13,082 nt of DNA from Chromera velia (Eukaryota > Sar > Chromeraceae), in assembly GCA_018398765.1 (NCBI GenBank), contig JAHBMJ010000132.1:37417-50498 (forward strand), written 5' to 3'. The notes beneath the pieces are model-generated. The model ran no database searches, had not been told where the DNA came from, and worked only from the letters and a program-made list of their open reading frames with translations. Numbering within the stretch: position 1 is the first letter of the stretch; the number at the start of each line of letters is the position of its first letter. Made by a program: the position numbers and the translations under genes. Shown here one piece after another: positions 1-7,738 of this stretch.

Positions 1-20
1 GGGGGGGGGGGGGGAGGGGG
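1..20. repeat. Poly-G run at window edge
   Basis: Fourteen G, one A and five G open the window. Together with the simple repeat at the other end this looks like an assembly edge. It could also be a real G-rich intron or UTR stretch. Confidence 0.6.
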
Positions 21-150
21 CTGCCCGATGCGTTGATAGGCGGTGGGAATTTGCACACGGATGTGATGGAGTTATATGATGTGCTTGGTTTCCGTGTTAG
101 GGGGGCGGCTGAAAGGGGGTCGTCGGGTGTGTGCGGGCGACGTCGTCGCA
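15..150 (+). CDS. Possible upstream exon of the HPR-like gene (partial)
   Basis: The frame beginning at base 15 is open through 150, where a good donor, GTAAGA, follows. It encodes a stretch including DALIGGGNLHTDVMELYDVL and ends in an arginine-rich segment. If spliced to the acceptor at 415-416, the single leftover base A joins GG of the next exon to give Arg, so the phase fits. An ATG lies at 66-68, or the exon continues off the window. Against it, the composition is G-rich, the C-terminal part reads like low-complexity Arg/Gly, and there is no homology I can name. An alternative is 5' UTR, with translation starting at the ATG at 446. Confidence 0.3.
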
Positions 151-416
151 GTAAGAGGGGTGAAGCTTGTGTGTAGAATTTGGAGAATTTGGAGGTGAGA
201 TCTGGGAGTCTGCCTGTCTGTCTGACGGATTGAAGCTGAATTGATGGAAAGTTTTTGGAGTTTCCGGCGCCGTGCACCCAACAAGGCGCCACGAGGATAC
301 AATCATCACCCCTTTTTTATCATCCGGCAGATGCCATACCCCCCATTTTTGTGATACATCATGTGCTCTATCACTACACGCTGATGGCATGTACGCTGTA
401 TTCATATATGCTGCAG

Positions 417-633
417 GGAAGCTGTGGAAAGGGCAGAGAAGACGGATGATCAATCTCCCCAGGGCAGCGCTCCTGCTTGCACGACTGAAGGCCACAGCAG
501 ACCTGTTCAAACTCTCCAAACACTTCCACAAAAGGATAGAGAGATACAGTCCCAGGCAACTTGGCATGATCTGTTACAGCATGGGCTCAAGAGGAATTCA
601 CGACAAACACCTGTTCAACAGAATTGCTGCCAG
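417..633 (+). CDS. HPR-like gene, exon 1 of the resolved set
   Basis: The acceptor is ATGCTGCAG and the donor is CAG|GTCGGC. It encodes residues with NLPRAALLLARLK and YSPRQLGMICYSMGSRGIHD, typical of paired amphipathic helices with a Pro before the first helix. It ends with two bases of an Arg codon finished by the next exon. An in-frame ATG at 446-448 could be the start if nothing lies upstream. Confidence 0.7.
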
Positions 634-758
634 GTCGGCTCGATTATTTTATTCGGCTGCATGCTCGTCTTCCTGTCTATCTCTTTGTCTGCCTGCCTGT
701 ATGCTAGGGAACGAGAAACAGAGAAGACAGACGTATATGGCTTCCCTGTTTGTCTGTG

Positions 759-803
<45 letters not shown>

Positions 804-1147
804 GCCTGCCTGCCTGCCTGCCTGCCTGTCTGCCTGCCTGCCTGTCTGTCTGTCTGCCTGTCTGTCTGCCTGTTTGTCTGCCTGTCCGTAAGCCTGCACT
901 GGGCAAGGAAGGGCCGCAAGGTACGCTCAAGGCCTGGAACTCTGGTACCCTTCCACTGAGAGCGCGCGCCAAAAGAAGAAAGAAAAAAACAGAAGAGAAT
1001 GAATAAAGAGAAAAAGAGGAAGAAAAGACGATATTAATATAGTCCGTCTGTCTATCTATCTGTCTATCTGTCTGTCTGCATGTCATGTACATGAAGAAAA
1101 GAAGGGAGAAGAAGAAACATTTAGTCAGTCTGCCTGCCTGTCTGTCC

Positions 1148-1187
<40 letters not shown>

Positions 1188-1976
1188 CCCTGTCTGTCTG
1201 TGCAGGTTCATGATGATGGTGAGCGACGAGGAGCCCTCCGTTCTCCTGAACCCGAACCCGGAGTTCCACACAGTCGCTGTGCGGGACCTTCTGAACGTCA
1301 CAGAAGCCTTCGCGGTCTGCCAAGTGCACCACTACCCCCTGTTCGGGGCCGTCTCTCTCTGCCTGCAGAGACGCCTGGCGGCAGTCACAGAGACAGAGTC
1401 TGCACCTCCCCTTGTGGGCGCATACGAACCGCAGCTGATCCCGAACCTCCCCCAGCTCGCACTGTTCGGTGCGTTGCATATGCGTCTGTTCGCATTTGTA
1501 TAGAGCATGCTCGTGGCTGCTCCCTCCCTCCTTCCCTTCCTTGCTACCTACGTGCCTTCCTACCCACCTGCCTATCTACCTACCAACCAAAAAGAGCGTC
1601 TAGAAAAAGCCTCGATGTGGAAACACGAGAAGCCTTTGAACGCGGCGTTCCAGCAGGAGTAGTCATTTGGACTGGCTGTGAACGCGGAGTTCAATACTTT
1701 CATTTATGTCAAATCAAATGGCTTGGACAGTGTTCTTTTGATGCATCCCAAAAACCTTGCTCTTCTTGTTTTCCTGTCTGCATGTCATGCAGCGACTGCC
1801 TTTGCCAAGGCGAAATTTCGCGACTTTTCGTTCTTCGACGTCTGCTCGGCACAGCTGCAGCACGCACTGCGGGGGGGGAGTTGGGATGACGGGGACGTGA
1901 GACAACAACGTGAGTGCTTGTGTGTATGTATGTGTGTATGTATGTGTGTGTGTGCATGTATGTATGTATGTATGTA

Positions 1977-2012
<36 letters not shown>

Positions 2013-4136
2013 GAGAAGAATGAGCCAGAGAAAAGACGGTGAAGTGTCTGAGGTTGCGCTTCCGTGTGTTTCTCTCTGAACGTGGAGTGAGTCCGTGTGT
2101 CAAAACGGGGGGCAGCAGAGCGGCTGGGCAGTGTGGAGGGGACGCTTCTGTGGTCATGACATTTCTACAGATGGGAGAAGGGAAGGGAAGGGATGGGAAG
2201 GGGAGGGGAAGGGAGGGAAGAAGAGAGAAGCACGGAAGCCGCAAGCCAGGAAGATGAGCAAGAATTGGCCCCTGAGTGGTCCTTCAGGCAGACTTGCGAG
2301 GTTGGAGGGGAAGTTGTGTGGCAGGCAGACGGCGCTCAGTTTCTTTTCTTTGTTTTGGAGACAGAGGAACGTCATGCAATTCCGTGAATCTGCTCTGCTC
2401 TCCCTGTTGCCACTTTTCTGTGTCTGCCCTTCATAATCCCCGACTGCACCTTCTCTCTCTGCGTATGCAGCCCACGTGAGTCCGCACGTGGTGGCACAGG
2501 TAGCGCTCGCTTTCGACAAGTGTAAAATAGTTGACCCATTCCTTCTTGAGACGGTCTGTCTGTCTGTCTGTCTATGTTCTTCTCGCCGACTTGTTCGGGG
2601 TATCTTTTCCGTTCTCTTTTGGTCGTTCTGTCTACTATGTATTGATATCTTCTGCTGTCTCTTTGTGGGACACATGGTTTCGTTCGAGCGTTGACTGAAA
2701 ACGGAGAACAGAAAAAGTCAGAAGGAGAGACGAGACAGTCGTCCCCCCCCTCTGGATATTCGTCTGCAGTCTGTCTTTTTGGAAAAAGAGAAGAAGCAGT
2801 CTGTGTGACCGACTGCCTGCAGATTCTCTCTCACATGAGGAAATTCATTTTTGACTACAGACCTTCAGAGTCAGTGCACTGGGAGGGATGAAGTGGGGGT
2901 AAGAGGGAGGAAGCAGGAGGGGTTTGCTTCCCTGTGAATTGAGCTGCAGGTAGGTGACGAGAAGGCAAAGGAAGGCCCTTTCTTCTGGATGCAGGATGGA
3001 CATGCAGACTTTCTCTCCGATCTCTTTCCTTTTTTCGAGACTACCACTGGTTCCGCTGATGTATCTGTGCTTTTCCCTGCATGTCTCTCGGAAACGGGTG
3101 TTCCCTTCTGTATGGTCCGTTTGCGTCTCCGCAGCGTCGCGGCAATCGCATCCGTAGCAGCTCGAAGCCTCCCACCCACTTTGCCGCATTTGTGGAAGGT
3201 TGGTTGACTAGTGGGCTGAAGGGGAAATTGAGATGGGGGAGGTGAAGTCCCTCTTTGTCTGCCAGCATTCTCCCTTATCAAGCACTTCTTTCTCTGCCAT
3301 TTCTTCTTCTGTGTCCGTGCTTCTTGAGGTAGTGACCTTGAGAAACTCTGGGCTGGATGAGAGACTCGGCACTTTATCTGCTCATTGATTGATGGGTGGA
3401 TGGAACGACGGAACGAACCCATCGATCGAGCTGCTGCATGCGCTGAGTGAGTGATTCATTGATCGGACGATTGAGTGAGTGAATGAATGAATGAGTGAGT
3501 GAGTGAGTGAATGAATGAGTGAATGAGTGAGTGAGTGAATGAATGAGTGAGTGAGTGAGTGTGAATGAGTGAATGAGTGAATGAGTGAGTGAGTGAGTGA
3601 GTGAATGAATGAGTGAGTGAGTGAATGAGTGAGTGAGTGAATGAGTGAGTGAGTGAGTGAATGAATGAGTGAATGAGTGAGTGAGTGAATGAGTGAGTGA
3701 GTGAGTGAATGAGTGAGTGAGTGAGTGAGTGAGTGAATGAGTGAGTGAGTGAATGAATAAAAGAGTGAGTGAATGAGTGAGTGAGTGAGTGAGTGAATGA
3801 ATGAGTGAATGAGTGAGTGAGTGAATGAGTGAGTGAGTGAATGAGTGAGTGAGTGAGTGAGTGAGTGAATGAGCGAGTGAGTGAATGAGTGAGTGAGTGA
3901 GTGAGTGAGTGAATGAATGAGTGAGTGAGTGAGTGAATGAGTGAGTGAGTGAATGAATGAGTGAGTGAGTGAATGAGTGAGTGAGTGAGTGAGTGAGTGA
4001 GTGCAGACCCACTTGGAGATTGCAGACTTTCTCGAGGACCACGCAGACATCCTCTCGTTGGATGCGGTGAGTCTGTCAGTCTCGCTGGATTTTTCTCTCT
4101 CTCAGTTCGGTTTTTCTTCCTTTTGTTCTTTCCTTG

Positions 4137-4195
<59 letters not shown>

Positions 4196-6460
4196 CGCGC
4201 GCTCTCTCTCTCTCTCTGTCTGTCTGTCTGTCTGTCTCTATATTTCTTTGTGTACCAGTCTATCCTGTTCCCTTCTTATTATTATTAGTAGTAGCAGTAT
4301 TATTATTATTCTTTTTCTTCTTCTTCTTCTTCTTCTTCTTCTTCAATTGTTCAGGTCGAAAGGGCGGCCACTTTCGCTCTGGCGGCAGCGTACATGAAGC
4401 GTTTGCATAGATGGCAATCCCCCCAAGAGAGGGAGAGGTTGGCATCAGAAAAGGACAAAAAGGAGCAGACGGACTCGTCCGAAGATTTCCACCAGATCTC
4501 TGGAGGGGAAGAAGAAGAAGCAGTGGAAGCGAGGTCGTTAGAAGAGTGCGAAGAAGGGTCATCTGGAACTTTGACGTCGTCCTCTTCCCCTTCATCTGGC
4601 GAGAGTGCGTCACTTGAAGGCAGTGAGGGCAAGGGCTCAAAAGAATCGGCAGAGACGGAGACGGTGAATGTGGAAGTGGGCAGTGAACACGGAGAGCATT
4701 CTTCTGCATCTGCAGCATCGCTAAAGGAAGACGGGGAGGAGGGCAGCGTGTCGGGAGCGGAAGATCTTCAGGGAGACGAAAAGGAAAAGGGACTGGAAGA
4801 AGAATTGAGTGAAGAGGATGTTGAAGAGAGAGACTGTCTGACGGAAGTGGAGACTTCTCCCTCTTCGTCCATTTCCTCTGCCTCTTCCAGTTCCTCTTTT
4901 GGAGTGATGAGAGAGAGGGCAGGGGAAGGTGCAGAGGAGAGGCTGCAAAGAAAGGTGGTGGCATTACTCAAAAGACGCAGACGAATGGAACCTCTGGTCG
5001 AGGTTTGTTCGATTTTTGTTTTCCTTCTTTTGTTCTGTTCCTCAGAAGTCGCTCTGTCTTTCTCTTGTAACGATCCGAAGATCTGGTTTGATTTCATGAC
5101 CCTTCCCTCCCTTTTCTATCTATGTGTGGGGACTGAAAGGTGGTCATGGTCAGATTCAAAACTCCACTTTTAGTCCTTTCCCTTTTTGTGTGTGTGTTTT
5201 GTTTGTCTGTATGTGTACCTGCTTCCGCCCTTCATGCCTTAATTCCCTCCAGGCCCTCTCTCGTCGCGTCGTGGCTCTCCGGAACGACGGCAGGACTGTC
5301 TACGATGTCCCGAAGGTCCTCGAGACGCTGTGCAGGTTCAACCTTTCTTCAGGCTCCTGCACGGACTCGTTTGAGGTCCTCTGCAAGCACATACACAGGT
5401 CGGGGGTCGGGGGAAAACAAACGGGCTGGTTGATCAAAGAGTCATGAGTGGAATTGGGGATTTGCGCCTCTAGGTGATGAATGATGGAATCTCCTTCGTG
5501 CTATACTGTGTTGGAAGGTAGATAGATGGGAAGACGAGAACAGAGGAAAGTCGGAAACTCTACACACGGCCCAATTTTATTGGAGCACATGTGTCTGTGT
5601 GGCAAAGAGAGCATGCCCAGATATGTCTGTCTCTTGTGTGCTATGCGTGCAGGCACTTGGACTCTTTCGAGCCCCACGACTTTGCTCGTGCTGCACGTGC
5701 GATGGTCTGGCGGTTATTTTCTCTTTTGTGTATCCCTCTCTCCGTTTGTTTTCACTTGCACAACGTGTATTTGTCTCTTTGATTCTTGTGCCGTCTCTTC
5801 TGCCTTTTGTTTTCTTTCTCAGTTTCACTTCGCATCCTATTCTTAACCAGTCGAAGTCTCTCTGCTTTTCCTTGCCCCTTTCGTCCTCTACCCTTTCCGT
5901 CCATTCTCTGGGTTCGCTTCTATTGCACGAATTTGTATCCGAATCCGTGAAGTTGTGTGTGGCGTTTTGCTCTCCTCGCTCCCCTCTCCTGCATGTCTAT
6001 CTGTGCGTCTCTGGTAGCTGAAAGATAGAAGACGAACTCTGAGGGAGGGCTCGTACAGACAGACAAAAGCGTGCTCTGTAATTTGTCTCTTTGTTCGCAT
6101 CTTGATCCATTCTCTCGCCTGCCTGGTTGTCTGGCTCAAATTCTGCATGCAGAATAAGGTTGCTTCAAAGCATGGCTATGTGAATGAGAAGGCAGGGAAC
6201 GCATTGGTGCGACACGTCAGCAAACGGTGCGATGAGTTTGGAGGTACGTCTGTCCGGAAGCATTTATACATTCAATGATCCTTTCCTTCCGCCCTCTTCT
6301 TTGTGCCTTGCTTCCTTCCTTCTTCTGTTTGTTTTTCTCGCTCCCTCCTGTTGAACACGCCTGCTTTCTTTTGTGTAACACTCACATCGTTCCTCGTCTG
6401 GTGTCTTCATCCGGCGTGCAAGAGCATGTTCTTTCTTTCTTCCTGTTTTTCTTTCTCTCC

Positions 6461-6491
<31 letters not shown>

Positions 6492-6505
6492 TGTGTGTCT
6501 GTGTC

Positions 6506-6590
<85 letters not shown>

Positions 6591-6611
6591 CTCGCTCTCT
6601 GTCTGTCTGTC

Positions 6612-6651
<40 letters not shown>

Positions 6652-7302
6652 CGAATGAATGAAGATGACGACCTCTGGAGTTTCATCAAACACATGAAGC
6701 CGCTCGGCGTCTCCGAGAGGGATTTGCGCCGTCTAAACGGGAAGGCCTGGGCCCAGAAACAGCAGAAGCTGCAGCAACAAACACGGTCAGTCAACTGCCT
6801 TCGCGGATTGGTATATGAATGACTTTTATGCTTTCTGACTTGCGTCTGCTCTATTTCATTGTTGCAACAGAGGTCGAAAAACAAACATAAGAAACTGCCG
6901 ATAGTGCAATAAAGTCGCAGGCCTATCTGCAAGTGCGCATGGAGAGCGGTCCCCTTCACTCATCCGAGAGTGAGTCCAGGTGCGCCTAGCTTTTGTTGCT
7001 CCCTGTCCCCAGAATAATGGCTCGGCCCTGGCTGTACCCGCGTCGATCGTTTGAATCCCGCGTCGATTCACTCTCTTCTCCTCTACTGCAGATTTGACGT
7101 CCAACTGGAAAGCATGGAGCCGGGAGGGGAGGAACCTGTTGACGTTCCTAGCCAGCCCATCGGAATTGACCGGAAGAGGAAAAATGTCGCTCGGGAATTT
7201 GAAACGACCACGGAACCCTCCGCGAAGGGTGCGGGACCTCCCCTTCCAGGCTTGCAGAGATCCATATACATGCCAGAGCCTCCACCGAAGTGGTACGGCT
7301 AG
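417..7302 (+). CDS. HPR/FASTK-like helical-repeat protein, putative organellar RNA-binding, 12 exons
   Basis: The exons are 417-633, 1206-1468, 2471-2553, 2823-2869, 3135-3198, 4007-4066, 4355-5002, 5253-5398, 5653-5704, 6153-6243, 6665-6785 and 7092-7302 (TAG). All eleven junctions keep phase with GT-AG introns, giving 667 codons from the split codon at 417. The product is alpha-helical. Segments such as SPHVVAQVALAF and RPSDVAAIASVAA lie 37 residues apart, as do VPKVLETLCRF and PHDFARAARAM. Repeats of 37 residues are the known period of heptatricopeptide (HPR) proteins, which occur with RAP/FASTK-like proteins in apicomplexan mitochondria and plastids and handle organellar RNA or sit in mitoribosomes. 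I see no RAP domain; the C-terminus is a proline- and charge-rich tail ending PPPKWYG. Exon 7 carries a large acidic Ser/Glu insert. The N-terminus, and so any targeting peptide, is unresolved. The exon structure is well supported. The function is inferred from repeat pattern only; another helical-repeat scaffold is possible. Confidence 0.75.
634..1205 (+). repeat. Intron with TCTG/CCTG microsatellites
   Basis: This 572-bp intron is dominated by TCTG tetramers with CCTG variants, at about 752-893, 1044-1080 and 1127-1203. The last block runs straight into the acceptor GTGCAG. Between the blocks is purine-rich DNA. The apparent open frames reading Ser-Val-Cys-Leu are produced by the repeat itself. 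Confidence 0.75.
1206..1468 (+). CDS. HPR-like gene, exon 2
   Basis: The 263-bp exon starts after TGTGCAG and ends at GTGCGT. It encodes MMMVSDEEPSVLLNPNPEF, then the helical segment TVAVRDLLNVTEAFAVCQV. The segment LVGAYEPQLIPNLPQLALF leads into the next repeat. It ends with the first base of an Ala codon. Confidence 0.75.
1469..2470 (+). repeat. Long intron with TG/TATG, GA and G-run tracts
   Basis: This intron is about 1 kb. It contains a pyrimidine-rich CCTT/CCTA stretch near 1520-1590, a TG/TATG then GA dinucleotide tract at 1918-2014, and a run of G triplets and quadruplets at 2173-2219. I see no additional exon that is needed, because the flanking exons join in phase directly. A missed in-phase exon cannot be excluded. 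Confidence 0.65.
2173..2219 (+). other. Potential G-quadruplex tract in intron
   Basis: Nine runs of three or four G, mostly separated by one or two A/T bases, lie on the coding strand. This meets the usual G3+N1-7 pattern several times over, so the pre-mRNA or the coding strand could form a G-quadruplex. No functional evidence is visible. Confidence 0.6.
2471..2553 (+). CDS. HPR-like gene, exon 3
   Basis: The acceptor is GTATGCAG. The exon encodes HVSPHVVAQVALAF and then DKCKIVDPFLLET, a clear helical-repeat unit. The donor GTCTGT is itself the first unit of a TCTG microsatellite in the intron, so the exact 3' edge is defined by phase with the next exon. Confidence 0.72.
2823..2869 (+). CDS. 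HPR-like gene, exon 4 (47 bp)
   Basis: This tiny exon sits between GCCTGCAG and the donor GTCAGT. It encodes ILSHMRKFIFDYRPS and two bases of an Asp codon. It completes the 37-residue spacing between SPHVV in the previous exon and RPSDV at the junction with the next one, which is the best reason to accept so small an exon. Confidence 0.7.
3135..3198 (+). CDS. HPR-like gene, exon 5 (64 bp)
   Basis: The acceptor is CTCCGCAG and the donor GTTGGT. It encodes VAAIASVAARSLPPTLPHLW and a Lys. The phase fits both neighbours only in this frame. Confidence 0.7.
3199..4006 (+). repeat. Intron with GAGT/GAAT tetranucleotide array
   Basis: About 530 bp (3473-4003) is a nearly uninterrupted mix of GAGT and GAAT tetramers. 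There are only a few breaks, such as GTGTG near 3559, an AAAAG near 3760 and GAGCGAG near 3872. The array ends at the acceptor GTGAGTGCAG. Imperfect units begin near 3445. Minus-strand frames reading His-Ser-Leu-Thr are repeat artefacts. Confidence 0.85.
4007..4066 (+). CDS. HPR-like gene, exon 6 (60 bp)
   Basis: This is a phase-0 exon of 20 codons, THLEIADFLEDHADILSLDA. It follows directly on the GAGT array and ends at a consensus GTGAGT donor. It links one helical unit to the next (VERAATFALAAAYMK in the following exon). Confidence 0.78.
4067..4354 (+). repeat. Intron of stacked di-, tri- and tetranucleotide repeats
   Basis: The order is (TC)20 at 4141-4180, (GC)11 at 4181-4202, more TC to about 4217, TCTG to about 4237, ATT/AGT triplets at about 4277-4310, then a TTC tract to about 4344. 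The TTC tract serves as the polypyrimidine stretch before the acceptor TTGTTCAG. Confidence 0.8.
4355..5002 (+). CDS. HPR-like gene, exon 7 with acidic low-complexity insert
   Basis: This phase-0 exon of 216 codons is by far the longest. It starts with a helical segment, VERAATFALAAAYMKRLHRW. About 160 residues dominated by Glu, Ser, Gly and Asp follow (roughly 4470-4900). It ends with a basic helix containing LLKRRRRMEPLVE. The insert looks like an intrinsically disordered loop in the repeat array, a common feature of apicomplexan-type proteins. The donor is GTTTGT. Confidence 0.8.
5253..5398 (+). CDS. HPR-like gene, exon 8
   Basis: The acceptor is CCCTCCAG and the donor CAG|GTCGGG. It encodes ALSRRVVALRNDGRTVYDVP and KVLETLCRFNLSSGSC, a well-formed helical repeat whose equivalent in the next exon is 37 residues later. 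It ends with two bases of an Arg codon. Confidence 0.8.
5653..5704 (+). CDS. HPR-like gene, exon 9 (52 bp)
   Basis: This small exon lies between GCGTGCAG and the donor GTCTGG. It encodes HLDSFEPHDFARAARAM. The frame enters and leaves in phase with both neighbours. Confidence 0.75.
5705..6152 (+). other. Pyrimidine-rich intron
   Basis: This 448-bp intron is rich in CT and TG but has no long array. I see no gene or exon in it. Its last bases are part of a perfect 16-bp palindrome that straddles the acceptor (6140-6155). Confidence 0.7.
6153..6243 (+). CDS. HPR-like gene, exon 10
   Basis: It encodes NKVASKHGYVNEKAGNALV and RHVSKRCDEFG, a helical unit continuing from the previous exon. The donor is GAG|GTACGT. 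It ends with the first base of an Asp codon. Confidence 0.8.
6244..6664 (+). repeat. Intron with TC and TG dinucleotide tracts
   Basis: Positions 6464-6648 consist of TC, TG, TC with occasional GC, TCTG and again TG dinucleotides. The acceptor AATGAAG follows after a short AT-rich gap. The upstream part is pyrimidine-rich and featureless. Confidence 0.75.
6665..6785 (+). CDS. HPR-like gene, exon 11
   Basis: It encodes DDLWSFIKHMKPLGVSERDL and a Lys/Gln-rich helix ending QKQQKLQQQTR. The acceptor is GAATGAAG and the donor GTCAGT. Phase fits both sides, and skipping or shifting it breaks the frame. Confidence 0.78.
6786..7091 (+). other. Intron with a cryptic exon-like segment
   Basis: The intron is 306 bp. 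A segment at 6921-6969 is flanked by GTCGCAG and GTGAGT and could be spliced. However, it would change the phase so that the last exon starts ATT TGA, a stop. The direct junction is in phase, so I treat the whole stretch as intron. Confidence 0.6.
7092..7302 (+). CDS. HPR-like gene, terminal exon
   Basis: The acceptor is CTACTGCAG. It encodes a polar, Pro/Glu/Lys-rich C-terminal tail including FDVQLESMEPGGEEPVDVP and ends with PEPPPKWYG and TAG. I recognise no domain. A second open frame across the same bases is not in phase with the upstream exons. Confidence 0.8.
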
Positions 7303-7730
7303 AGTCTTCTCGATCAGTGGGACCTGCAAGTGGTGTTTAGTTCAGTTCGCAAATCTTCGATCCAAGAAAATTAAGAGAATATAGTATTTTATATTATCAA
7401 ACTTTGTATGCATAATGATCAGGCAAACAGAAAGATGAACCTCTGCGTGCATGACAGTTAGGCGTAGAGTTAGGCAAGCAAACAGCTACAACTTTGAGAA
7501 ATTAATAAAATCTTTACAAAAGTATCCTAGGAAGTATCATTATTGTTTACTAGATTGTTTAGGATAGGCTCAAAGAGGTTATCTACTTTTTTAGTATAAA
7601 GCTTTCAATCATTCTGTCTAAGGATAGGATAGGATAGGATTTATATTTTGATTACCCCACTAAAAATAAAAAAATGTTAAGGCTGGTTTGTGTCAGTCAC
7701 GGTGTGTTTTTATAATGCAGGGCCTGTAAT
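7303..7730 (+). other. 3' UTR and AT-rich intergenic DNA
   Basis: Base composition drops to AT-rich soon after the stop codon. A canonical AATAAA at 7504-7509 is a candidate polyadenylation signal for the upstream gene, about 200 bp after its stop. Four AGGAT pentamers lie at 7621-7640. No gene is visible. Confidence 0.55.
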
Positions 7731-7738
7731 TTTAATTT
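7731..7738 (+). repeat. Left target-site duplication TTTAATTT
   Basis: These eight bases directly before the element are identical to those directly after it (8242-8249). Confidence 0.85.

Noticed and set aside
649-1479. Minus-strand frame of 276 codons rich in Thr-Asp-Arg-Gln
   Set aside because: It is the antisense of TCTG arrays and of a well-supported plus-strand exon.
3374-4050. Two 222-residue minus-strand open frames reading His-Ser-Leu-Thr repeats
   Set aside because: A tetramer repeat without stop codons is open in several frames. The stretch is an intron of the plus-strand gene and lacks non-repeat coding content.
7094-7384. Alternative plus-strand frame of 96 codons over the last exon
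   Set aside because: It is out of phase with the upstream exon; the frame ending PPPKWYG is the one that continues the protein.
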